From Lobosporangium transversale (lineage: Eukaryota > Mortierellomycota > Mortierellomycetes > Mortierellales > Mortierellaceae), in contig NW_019028992.1 of the NCBI RefSeq assembly GCF_002105155.1, forward strand, positions 517,001-581,000: a stretch of 64,000 nucleotides of DNA, given 5' to 3'. The notes under the pieces were generated by a model. It was given only the letters and a program-made list of their open reading frames with translations, ran no database searches and had not been told where the DNA came from. This document shows, in pieces, positions 46,361-55,680 of this stretch. The position numbers and the translations under genes are program-made. The stretch's first letter is position 1. Every line of letters starts with the position of its first letter.

Positions 46361-46441
46361 CGTCAACAGCAGGATTTGAACCTGCGCGGGAGATCCCATG
46401 AGATTTCGAGTCTCACGCCTTAACCGCTCGGCCATGTTGAC
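46361..46441 (-). tRNA. tRNA-Ser (anticodon CGA)
   Basis: Read on the minus strand: acceptor GTCAACA pairs with TGTTGAC, D-arm GGCCGAGCGGTTAAGGC, anticodon arm TGAGA-CTCGAAA-TCTCA with CGA at 34-36, a long variable arm as in class II tRNAs, and T-arm CAGGTTCAAATCCTG with a B box. It has 81 bases, no intron and no encoded CCA. It decodes UCG. It lies 29 bp from the TIR element and about 440 bp from a LINE insertion. Confidence 0.95.
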
Positions 46442-46861
46442 ATGATGAGGTCGGCAAACCAATTAAGAGTAAGCACGGTTCCGTAGTGTCGTAGAGCATC
46501 TACTAGTGATCTCTGGAAACTAGTAGGTAATAATGAAAAATGAAGAATTGGGCAAGAGCCTCGTGGTTTTGGGATACGATAGTGATCCTAAGTAATGCTT
46601 TGAATGATTTTGAGGATGCTGCAAAAGGGCATCGATAATAAGAAGAGAGATCTTTAATAACTGCTAATTTTCTGAGAATTCATAATGAGAATAATGAAGA
46701 TAAACTCACCTGCAAAAGGGCATCGATAATAAGAAGAGAGATGCCGTTTTTGCAGTGAAGGAAAAAGCTACTTAAATACTATTTAAAAATGGTAGAAAAT
46801 AGGATGATAGGAAATAAATAAATTGAAAGGAAATACATATTTAGGTAAATGAATAGGCGTC
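46442..46861. other. intergenic, with a 33-bp direct repeat
   Basis: 46619-46651 and 46710-46742 are identical (CTGCAAAAGGGCATCGATAA and the following 13 bases), 58 bp apart. The flanks of the two copies differ. No gene is seen. Confidence 0.6.
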
Positions 46862-48414
46862 ATTTACGACAGTAGTTCCGTGGTGGGCAGCCATTTCGAG
46901 AGCGCTCTTTAAGCAGGGCGGGAAGGTAACTGTGAAATGGGTCAAGGGCCATGCTGGGAATAGAGGCAATATAAGGGCAGACCAAGCCGCCAAAGATGCT
47001 CATTTTAGCGAAATGTGGACAATCAAAGTACTGGAACACAACGATCTGCGCTGCCACGCTATTTTCGAGAACGAGGTGGTGGAGGATGATCTTAGACACC
47101 TGCTAAAACTCCAATCAGCAGTGAGAACACATTACTTGTGGGCGTCTCAGAACAGAGTCAGGAATTATATTGCAGACTGGCGAGAAGTAGAATGGAAAGC
47201 AAGCCTGCATATTCTTCACGATGGCAACACGCCTAGAGGCCTCTTCACCAGCCCAGCAGATTGTCACAAGAGAGCGCACAGAATAAAGAAGGTCCATGGT
47301 ATGCTTCCTACACTCACTTATATGAGGCAGTGGCGACCGGACCTGTATGAGACTGACATCTGCAGGATGTGTGAACAGGAGCAGGAGGACATAGAACACC
47401 TCTGGCGATGTCCCATGACACTGGACGAGCAATTGAAAGGTTGGAAGCAGGCCATAGAACTCATCACGAAGGATGGCAAAAGAGCATTAGTGAAGGAGAA
47501 GAAGCTCTGGGAAGACAAACAAGGGAAAACACAGGAGCCAAACCTGAATAAAGGAGGCCCCTCGTTTACACCTGTAGCCGACAACGTGATTTGGGGCTCT
47601 TTGGAAGCGATGTTCAAGGGCGTCAGAGAGATTCGACATGCGAGCACTCTGTTTGGTGAGGAAGATGTGGATATGGGACGGAGGAACGAGGGTGAGCATG
47701 CCCACTGGACTGTCCAAGACTTGTACCACGGTTTGGTGCCGAAGGAACTGATACAAAAATGGAAGACGATCTTCAGAACCACAGCATCGATCTCAAGGTA
47801 CATTGTTTGCCGCTTTGTCAAGTCAATCGAGGAACTCGGCAGGACTGAAATCTGGAACAGACGCTGCAAAGTCACCGTCAACTGGGAAAGAGAAAATGGT
47901 ATCACCTCTGTGAGCAAACGCGCCAGGGGACGCAACTGTGTTGGGAGGCACAGACGTAGCAGAGGTGAATTCTTTGGCTCTCACCAGGGACAACGACGAA
48001 CAGCAGATGTGAAGGCGATCAGGACTGAGGCAGACCGGCGAGTGGCGGCAAGCTACCGGCAGCAGGTGGAATTGGCGATTATGGAGCGCCTGGAAAGCTG
48101 TAAATTTTTGATGATTGAGGACAGCGGCTAAAGGATGACCTTCGCGCACAACAGGCCAAGTAGGGAGTAGAGCCGTGCCACAGGTCCTCTGGGACCAAGG
48201 AAGTCTACTCAATGCTGACGTGGTTTATGAACAGGATGTAGTACTGTGGCAGTATGACGATGCGGCTTCGGCCGATTATTGGATACCGCTTTATTTGCGA
48301 CCCCAGTAATGGGGCAACCCATTTATAGAGCTAACATCTAAATAAATCCTACATGACCTCGTGGGTCCTTGTTATCAAAAAAAAAAAAAAAAAAATTTAC
48401 GACAGTAGTTCCGT
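46862..48414 (+). mobile_element. 5'-truncated LINE (copy A) with 20-bp target-site duplication
   Basis: The insertion at 46882-48394 is flanked by ATTTACGACAGTAGTTCCGT on both sides (46862-46881 and 48395-48414). The 5' end falls inside the RNase H domain (at the WWAAI motif). The frame then runs to TAA/TAG-type end at 48129-48131: VKWVKGHAGNRG..ADQAAK (RNase H end), then a zinc knuckle C-x2-C-x8-H-x3-C in ICRMCEQEQEDIEHLWRCP. The 3' end is poly(A) at 48377-48394. RNase H after the reverse transcriptase is typical of fungal Tad/I-type LINEs. It is a dead-on-arrival copy, but its open frame of about 415 codons shows that it is young. Confidence 0.9.
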
Positions 48415-48506
48415 AGTTCCGTCGGTATTAGTAAATTATGTAATTATGACTCATTCCTTAAGTGCACACTCCGCAAATGCACGTTCCGCGATATAAAATA
48501 TAAAAA
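48415..48506. other. short unique spacer between LINE A and the SINE
   Basis: 92 bases with the words AGTTCCGT and TTCCGCGA, no coding signal. The AGTTCCGT word repeats the end of the LINE target duplication. Confidence 0.4.
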
Positions 48507-49180
48507 AATAAAGGCCACGTCGGAATCGTCAGGGCACCCCCCTGTCTAGCCCAGGGGCCGGGTTCGAGTCCTGGTTAAGGCACATAAAGTGAAGCAAACA
48601 TGTGCCAGGTCAGGGATTTGCTTGAGTTTTTATACTTTCTCTCCGAGACAGCCTAGTGTTCTCCGCTAAGGCTAAGATCGTGGGTGCACTACCCTAAGTC
48701 GCCTGGCTGGCCACATGTCTTAGGTATATATTCCACCCCCCAGCCGAACCAGCGGTACATCTGGCAGCACATCCCCCCATCCACCCACTTGACTAGGACA
48801 GCGATGATCACAAAGTTTGACGGAGTCCAAAGTAGAAATTTCAGACCAATCCCGCAAGATTTGGGTCCACATGCCAGTGGATTTGATCGAATAGAAAAGT
48901 TAAAGTCGTCCTTAGCTAGAGTTGGCACGCCAGCCTCCGCGGCTTTTCACGGGCGCAACAGGCCACATCGGAAGGATGGACTTCGAGTACCGATCACGGT
49001 GTACATTGGTAGAGAAAAACATGGATACGAATTGGCTCTTCACAGCCATACCGTGCGAACTTTGAGAGTTTCGCTTGTTTCATATTTGAGGGCGATATCA
49101 TTACTTTAGAGCGAGATTATGAAATAAAATTCCTCGCCTCTGTGGGTTCTTGTTAACACGGAATAAAGGCCACGTCGGAA
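48507..49180 (+). mobile_element. tRNA-promoter SINE with 19-bp target-site duplication
   Basis: The 636-bp element at 48526-49161 is flanked by AATAAAGGCCACGTCGGAA (48507-48525 and 49162-49180). The head contains GGTTCGAGTCC at 48561-48571, a perfect pol III B box, in a tRNA-like context. The interior at 48951-49000 (GGGCGCAACAGGCCACATCGG...) resembles the 3' untranslated part of the nearby LINEs, and the 3' end (TCTGTGGGTTCTTGTTAACA) resembles LINE A's end (CTCGTGGGTCCTTGTTATC). So it is probably copied by the LINE's reverse transcriptase. It lacks a clear poly(A) tail. The frame at 48684-49109 is probably not protein coding. Confidence 0.75.
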
Positions 49181-49634
49181 AGGAGCACCTTTTTGGATCT
49201 CTCAAAGATATTGGCACTGAAAGAGTAAGTATGGCATTTGGTGTGGTAGTCCAGACACAAGAGGGTGATTTTTACACTGCGCTATCTGGTAGAGTAGCAG
49301 GCAACGCATCCTCGACAAAGGCAGAGCTAGCTGGTTTGTTGGCAGGAATACTTATCAGCCCACGAAACAGACCTATGACAATCCGACTCGATAACAGCGC
49401 AGTTGTGACTCAATTCCGAGCATTGGTCCGAGGCAGAGTGGATAGCACGTTGCGACAACGTATTAGATCACCGTATGCAGTATGGTGGGCAGCTATACAC
49501 AACGCATTTATTCAACAAGGATCGGAGGTCACGGTCGAGTGGGTCAAAGGACATGCCGGCAACCGAGGGAACGAAGAAGCGGACGAAGCAGCAAAACATG
49601 GACATTATGGCGAGCTATGGGATATCAAGGTAAC
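49181..49634 (+). mobile_element. LINE fragment (copy B): RNase H domain
   Basis: An open frame from about 49190 encodes most of an RNase H domain: RVSMAFGVVVQ, then STKAELAGLLAG (catalytic Glu), MTIRLDNSAVV (catalytic Asp), WAAIHNAFIQQGSEVTVEWVK, GHAGNRGNEEADEAAK (final His/Asp). The first catalytic Asp of the expected DGSL motif is lost, because the copy begins at FGSLKD. It is broken off at WDIKV by the twin-primed copy C. A 3' tail of the same family reappears at 50135-50190. Confidence 0.8.
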
Positions 49635-50134
49635 TGTCCCGGACTCGGTCATCCGCGATCTTGTAGATCTCTTTTACATTCAACTTCTGTCTTTGTCTGA
49701 GGGAAGGGACAAGGAAATCATTGCTACTACGTCTGTGCTCCCCAACACAGTTGCGTCCTCTAGCGCGTTTGCTCATAGCAGTGATTCCACGAGCCTTTTC
49801 CCATTCAACGGTGACTTTACACCGTTTGTTCCAGGGGAAAACCAAACTGGACGTGATGGAGCGGCTAGGTGGAATGAAGTTTTTGATGACTATGGATAGC
49901 GGATAATTTGTCGCGTTGCGCAACAGGCCACGTCGGAAAGGTGGACTTTGAGTACCAACCACGGCGGTCAGGGTTTATGAAATCATGGATGCAGCGGCTC
50001 TTGCCGTTTGTGCAGTAATAACTATTTATTGACTATAGTTTCTGGAGCATTTTGTTCATAGAGTGTAGAAAATAAGTCCCATGACCCTGAGGATCCTTGT
50101 TGTCAAAAAAAAAAAAAAATAATAATAATAATAG
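49635..50134 (+). mobile_element. LINE copy C with inverted 5' segment (twin priming)
   Basis: 49635 to about 49843 reads, on the minus strand, as the LINE segment from WNKRCKVTVEW to ADDRVRDSYL. From about 49844 the plus strand reads KLDVMERL..KFLMTMDSG, stop, the 3' untranslated part and a poly(A)/(AAT)n tail at 50105-50133. In LINE A these two segments are adjacent and colinear (NRRCKVTVNW ... SYRQQVELAIMERL). The inverted part is thus exactly the upstream neighbour of the sense part, the classic twin-priming product. A 6-base repeat GGTAAC (49629-49634 and 50135-50140) may be its short target duplication. Confidence 0.75.
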
Positions 50135-50190
50135 GGTAACCCATTTATAGAGCCTATTTCTAATTAAGTCTACATGACCTATCAAAAAAA
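50135..50190 (+). mobile_element. 3' tail of an interrupted LINE (probably copy B)
   Basis: GGTAACCCATTTATAGAGCC through TACATGACCTATCAAAAAAA matches the last ~60 bases of LINE A (GCAACCCATTTATAGAG ... TACATGACCTCGTGG...). It lies directly after the poly(A) tail of copy C and is therefore probably the interrupted end of copy B, with most of B's coding part deleted. Confidence 0.65.
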
Positions 50191-50387
50191 TAGCATAATG
50201 TCAGAATACATAGACATGGTTGTTTCTCAACTTTCACTTGAAAGTATGACATTTTACTTTATTCATTCCATGAGAAAAAAAACAAGGAGAAGCATTAGGT
50301 GTCGATAAATAATCATTGTATACATTTACAGAAGGCTTTAAAGTGAAAAATGAATCGTAACAATGGCTGATGTTTGCTAATCGGAGC

Positions 50388-50538
50388 CTAATCCCAGGCA
50401 TCGTCGACATCAAGCAAATGATATAGTTCTTCAGTTGCCTGACGTAGAGCTACACTCTCAGCTATTTCTCTCCTTTGGCTCAATAGCTATTAAGATTGGA
50501 AAGCAAAGCATTAAGTTAAGTTTTTTTGTCTGCATAAG

Positions 50539-50569
<31 letters not shown>

Positions 50570-50946
50570 ACTTCAATACGTGATAACGTGTTTTTGATGA
50601 CATTCTCACGTTGACTCAATTGTTGTTGCAGTTGGTAGCATTGAGCATTCGCTGCATCAAGTTCTCGTAACGCTGAACGCGTCTTTTCTCGCTCCTTCTC
50701 TGTTGCTTTAGACCGTTGTTCCAATTCATTTCGAAGTTGATCATTCATTTTGAATAGACCCACTTCAGTTGCGGATCGTACCAATGAAGAAGCAGAGTTT
50801 TGACGGTTTAGTTGCTCCGAAGCATATAGTGATGAGCCTGTGGCTCCATTGGATTCTTCCTTGCCTTTCTGATGAATATCGACCAATTGCTGTAATTGCG
50901 CATTTTTGCGCTGTAGATTATCTATAGTCTTTTGAGCATTCCTACA

Positions 50947-50978
<32 letters not shown>

Positions 50979-53900
50979 AGTGAAATTGGAAAGTAGTTAG
51001 TAAACGGAACAAAATTAAGAAATAAAAAGTAAAGAAAAGAAAAGGAAGAAAAGGAAGAAAACCTACTCATTTTCACGCGAAAGCCCAGCAACCCTCTCTT
51101 TAGCTCCCTGGCGCTCGCGCTTCACTCGTTCCTCTGCTTCTTTAGTTCTCTTTTCGAGCTCACGTAGTCGTGCGTTCCATCGTTCTTCCGCATCCATCGA
51201 GCGCGTCTTTTCGAGCTGAAGTTTGCGCTCTGCATGTTTGCAACGAGCCTCATAGTCTTGTGCTCGACTATCAGACACAGAACCCGCATAAGCCTTGAGC
51301 TCTAGAATTGTCTTTGTCAGCTGTTGCAATTTAGACTTGTAAAAAAAAAAAAAAGAAATCATATCAATCAAGGTGCTCTCAGGTATTCCAGTGAATGGCA
51401 TAATATGGTGATATCGCAAACTGGAAAAATTGGAAAATGTAGGTCAAGTGGCTCGAGGTTTGCACAAAAATTATGGGCAACAACTCTTTTCAGATGATCT
51501 GTAGTTATTCTTCGAAGGTTATCCTGTAACCTTTCCATTTCTAGCAGATAAGGTCACTGCGCCGGTCCATGTGCTCGTTTTTTGTTCTCAAGCGAACTTG
51601 AAGAAACAAATAACAAGAACTCCATGACCGGTCTCTTCGTATTTGAGCACACTGAGATGCAAAGGCATTGTGGGCTTGATATATACAGCAAATGGAAGAA
51701 AAAAAAAGATTGGCCTCGTGGACATGGGTTAACAATACCTGAAGCTCCTCATTCTCTGTTTGTTTCTTGATTAATTGCTCGCGCCATTTCCGTTGGCGAT
51801 CTGCTGCTGTGCGCACGATAGTCTCAAAGCGGTCTAGTTGCTTCAGTTTGAGATCTAGTTGCTTTTTCAACTGACTGGTAGGGGCAAAGAAAAAAAATGA
51901 ATTAATAAAATGGTTAGTTATTTGGTGCACAAGTTTTCATATAGTTCAAAAGATTCTTTTAGTGTCGAAAATGTTACTTCATCTGCCCGATTGATTTGTC
52001 CTCTAGCTCCTTGCCCTTCTTTTCAAATAAGATGAACAGCTTGCTGAGGGATTTGAGACGTGAGATTAGATGGTTTGTGAAATAAACAAAATTAGCGGAA
52101 GGTTTCGGGAGCATGTCGCTGTCCAGTTGACTATCACCGCCGAGAATACTCTCGAGGTGCTGTAGAACAGTGAGGAGGAGTGAGTTTCGCTCAGTGAGAT
52201 CATTCTTAGTGGACTCTTCCAAAACGTCATCGTCTCGTTGTTTCTGAGTGACTTGAAGCTCCAGCTCCTTAAGGCGTGACTTCATCATCGCAATAGTAGC
52301 TGCACTGTCGCGAAGGGCTGTTTCTAGCCGCTCCTTTTCCTCCTCAAGGGCAGCGACGGAAACATTCAATTTTCTTGTTTTAACGTTCTATATTTATGGC
52401 ATATGGAAGTGTTAAAAGTGTTCCCACAGGAGGCACAAGATTCTAACGAGGTATAAAAATTAATGCCAATTACATCGCGAGCACTAGAGGGCTTACCAAA
52501 CGATCCACTTCGTTAGAGCGAGAATGAAGAAGATCATTCTTTTCTACCCGGTTTGCCTTGATCTGCTCGACTTCCTGCCTGATATCCAAAAGAGCAGCTG
52601 TAGTAGCCTCCAAGTCCTACAAATAGCAATTTGAACACCGCTGTTAGCGGGATAGCATGATTGACCATCACAAATAAAAGGCTATAAACGAGACTATGTT
52701 GCTCACCGAATTCAACTTGTATTCCATTTCTTCGTGACGTTCTTCTACCTCTCGCGATTGTCTTAAGGCACGCTTGAGATGTTCCTCATAATACCGCACG
52801 TCGTTGTCGCGATCTTTCAAATCGTTCGCAAGTTGTGAAATTTCTTCTGAAGCCATGGCGAGTTTCTGTGACAAAAAAAGGGAAAAGAAGTACCATTTGA
52901 GGGGCCATGGCCTTGAATTATAAGCACAACAATTCAAAGGAAATCAAAAGACCTACATCCTGCAACTCATCAATCCGCTCGTTGTATCCTCTCTCTAATT
53001 GCTGACGTTCCTCGTCCCATTGCTGATAATTATTGGGATGGCGACCGCGCTGTAGCTTCTCTGATGCCATCCTTTGGTCAATCTCAATACGAAGTTGCGT
53101 CTCAAGTTTCCGGTTCTGCTCTTCAATTAATGCCAACTCTTCACGCATCATCTGAAAGTCATGAAGTGATACTGATTCGGCAGCCAAGTTGGCAGAAGAG
53201 CCCGGTTGCATTTTCTAGCCGTAATTGGAAGATGATAACCTCACATTCAGCAAGACCACTTTGAAAACCATCGCTCTGAGAAGATAAACTAAAACCATGA
53301 GGGAAAATTAAGAGAAAAAAAGAAGTTTCCTACCGACTTCATCCTTGTAATCACTTCATCATGGATAGCGTCAGCCTCACGCCGGGCCATTTCCATTTGC
53401 TCTAAACGGTCCTCCAGCTCCATTATTTTGCCTTCCCGCAACTGCAGCGCACCGTTAGCGCTCTGGAGATCTTCTTGTAGTTGTATTAATTCCGCTGTCT
53501 TGTCTTCTAGCTCTCCGACAAGATCCGCAAGCTCTTGATCGTGTCGAGCAGCATCTTCATTACGCCATGCCATTAGATCTTGTAACTGGGCTTCGAGTTG
53601 ATCATTCATCTTACGAAGTTCTTCGAGGTCGATGTTCAAATCATTAATCTGACCTCGCATCTGTTGGCGATCTAGCGTCCAACGATCTGATAGCGCATTC
53701 ATGTCGTTAGTATGCATATCCTGAACCTGGCGCAATTGTTCTCTTTCATCTTCCAACTGATGCGAAAGTTCTGCAATATCAAGCCTGGCCTTTGAAAGCT
53801 CATCCCTGTGTTGTTCAATCTGAAGATTCATATCCTGTTCATATGCAGCCTTCTCAGATCTCATCAGTGAGAGCTCCTATCAGTTTAAACAATTGTCTCA

Positions 53901-55207
53901 ATCAAAAATACAAATCTTCTTGTATGTATAAAAATAAAATCAATGATAGTTTAACTAACCTGTTCAAGTTCTGACCGAACTTGATGAGAAGCATTTAGTT
54001 CTTGCTCTAGTTCCCTGTACCTATTTTCCCAGCCGTCATCCACACGCGCCTTTTCCGGTAGACGGGATTCGTTCTGTTGATATCTCAAGAGTTGTTCATG
54101 CAAGTCTCTGATCTGATCTTCGTACTTTGCGGTCAAATCCTTGAGCTGCTCGGCATTCCCTGCTTGATCTTCGAGCTCCTCCAAACGAGATCGCAGCTGT
54201 GCAAGCTCTAAATCCTTGGCATGGTTCTCCTGCTCCAATGCTTCTATCCGCTCCGCGAGTTCCTTCATAGCCGTCCTCAGCTCCAACGCATCTGCAATTG
54301 CATTTCGATAAGCCTCCTCTTCCTCCTCAGACATGCCGTGTTGAAGATCACAGTTTTTTTGCGCCTGGAGAGCCTCAATGGCGGCATGAGCCTCCATCAA
54401 TAGACGTTTGTATTGCTTTAGTTCTGAGAGTAATGTTTGAAGCTTGACCTTTAGCTCAATGTTCTAAATATGAGCGGGAGTAAAAAAATGTCATGGGTGC
54501 CCTTTTCAGGGTGCGTGTAAACAAATATTATCATTGGTAAATCCATACATTTGCTTTAATATGATTGTTCGAGGGCTTCACCAGCATTTTATATTTATAT
54601 TTTTTATTTTATTACCTCATGAGCAGCTTGATCTGCATGCTCTGGTGACAGCTTCGCAAGTCGATCTTCCAGAAAATACACTTTGAGTTTCAAACTGAAG
54701 TTCTGCTTGTTAAGCTCATCAATGATCTAGTTCCAGTGTGGGACAATGATTTTGAGTTGAAAGTCCATACACGCATACCGATAAGTTGAGGAGATAATAA
54801 CATCCGACATGCCAAAAAAAAGTTGCTTTCTCTTCCACTTCTATTTGTCAAGTATCACACTTAATAATCCGAGCAATCAAAAGAGTTCTTTTATTCACCT
54901 TTTCCTGCTCCTTTAGAGTCATTGTCGCAGGTTTTCCAGCCGTGCTACTCCAGCGGTCAATTGTTTTCCGTGCTTTGGCACCATCAGTGATATCTGTCAC
55001 GCCTGCGGAGCTCATGTGCCCACCAAGAGCATTTGGACGCGAATTGCTCCTTGCAGATTCATCAAGATTGATATCTGCGTCAATGGCATCGAAGGTCAGA
55101 TCTAGTTTGGATTCTTCTCCTTCTTCCTCGTCTTCGTCTAATCCATGAGAGCCATATCTCAACAGTAGCGATTGGTCAGGGGAAGCTGCCCACTTTGGGT
55201 TTTCCAT
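50388..55207 (-). CDS. CM1-motif coiled-coil protein of the microtubule-organising centre (Pcp1/Mto1/Spc110/CDK5RAP2 class)
   Basis: Minus-strand exons: 54899-55207, 54616-54726, 53960-54463, 53334-53876, 52957-53214, 52707-52865, 52497-52616, 51978-52387, 51739-51874, an unresolved stretch at 51336-51738, then 51067-51335, 50572-50941 and 50388-50486 ending DDAWD. All listed joins keep frame; the protein is about 1,150 residues. Residues about 97-134 form a Centrosomin motif 1 (TLKEQEK/IIDELNKQNFSLKLK/VYFLEDRLAKLSPE), which binds and activates gamma-tubulin complexes. The rest is almost entirely coiled coil. The N-terminus is acidic. In the unresolved part, VRLRTKNEHMDRRSDL and MERLQDNLRRITTDHLKRV look coding but are in different frames with a stop (TAG at 51541-51543, plus strand CTA) between. 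I see no calmodulin-type or PACT end. Which fungal subfamily it belongs to is open. Confidence 0.85.
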
Positions 55208-55680
55208 AGGGTAGAGTGGAGAGAATGAATAGGTTGTGAGACAGTAGATTGATGACTGACAAAAGGGTTGTGGATAATGCAGTGATAAAAGTGAAGTATG
55301 GACAGTGAATAGTGAACAGCAACAGTTTGACCAAGTGTATAAAATAAAAAAAATTACGCTGATGCAAGAGATGAAAAATGATGTTGAACAACAATGTTTC
55401 TTTCTTTTTCTTTTCTTTTCTTCCTTTCTTGTTCTTTCTTTCTTGTTCTTTCTTTCTTTCTTTCTTTCTTTTTTATTATTATTATGTATTTATCCTGTTC
55501 TTTGTTTATGTGCCTGTGAATGTGTGGGGTAAAGAGACGTAAATTGCTTAAAATTAATATCATTGCATTTAATGCTTTGATGACTTGGTGGCTTGTCTCC
55601 TTGCTGTTGGACTATGCACGTTTGTTCTTGCATTCTGTTCTGATGTCTTGTTCTGTCCTTGATTTTATCCTTTTCACACC
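55208..55680. promoter_or_regulatory. divergent promoter region between the CM1 gene and INTS11
   Basis: 473 bases between two divergent start codons. It includes a (CTTT)n/(TTTC)n microsatellite at about 55399-55472 and a pyrimidine-rich leader before the INTS11 start. No conserved operator is recognised. Confidence 0.45.

Noticed and set aside
47318-47935. 205-codon minus-strand frame antisense to LINE A
   Set aside because: A shadow of the LINE coding frame, which has clear RNase H and zinc-knuckle motifs on the plus strand.
48526-48590. A second tRNA gene
   Set aside because: Only the B box region is good; the acceptor, D and anticodon arms cannot be formed, so it is a SINE head.
48684-49109. 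141-codon frame inside the SINE as a protein gene
   Set aside because: It starts in the tRNA-like head region and ends in LINE-derived sequence; no domain or codon pattern supports translation.
53220-53277. Micro-exon SDGFQSGLAECE in the CM1 gene
   Set aside because: It would need a following intron of only about 25-30 bases; direct joining of the flanking exons keeps frame without it.
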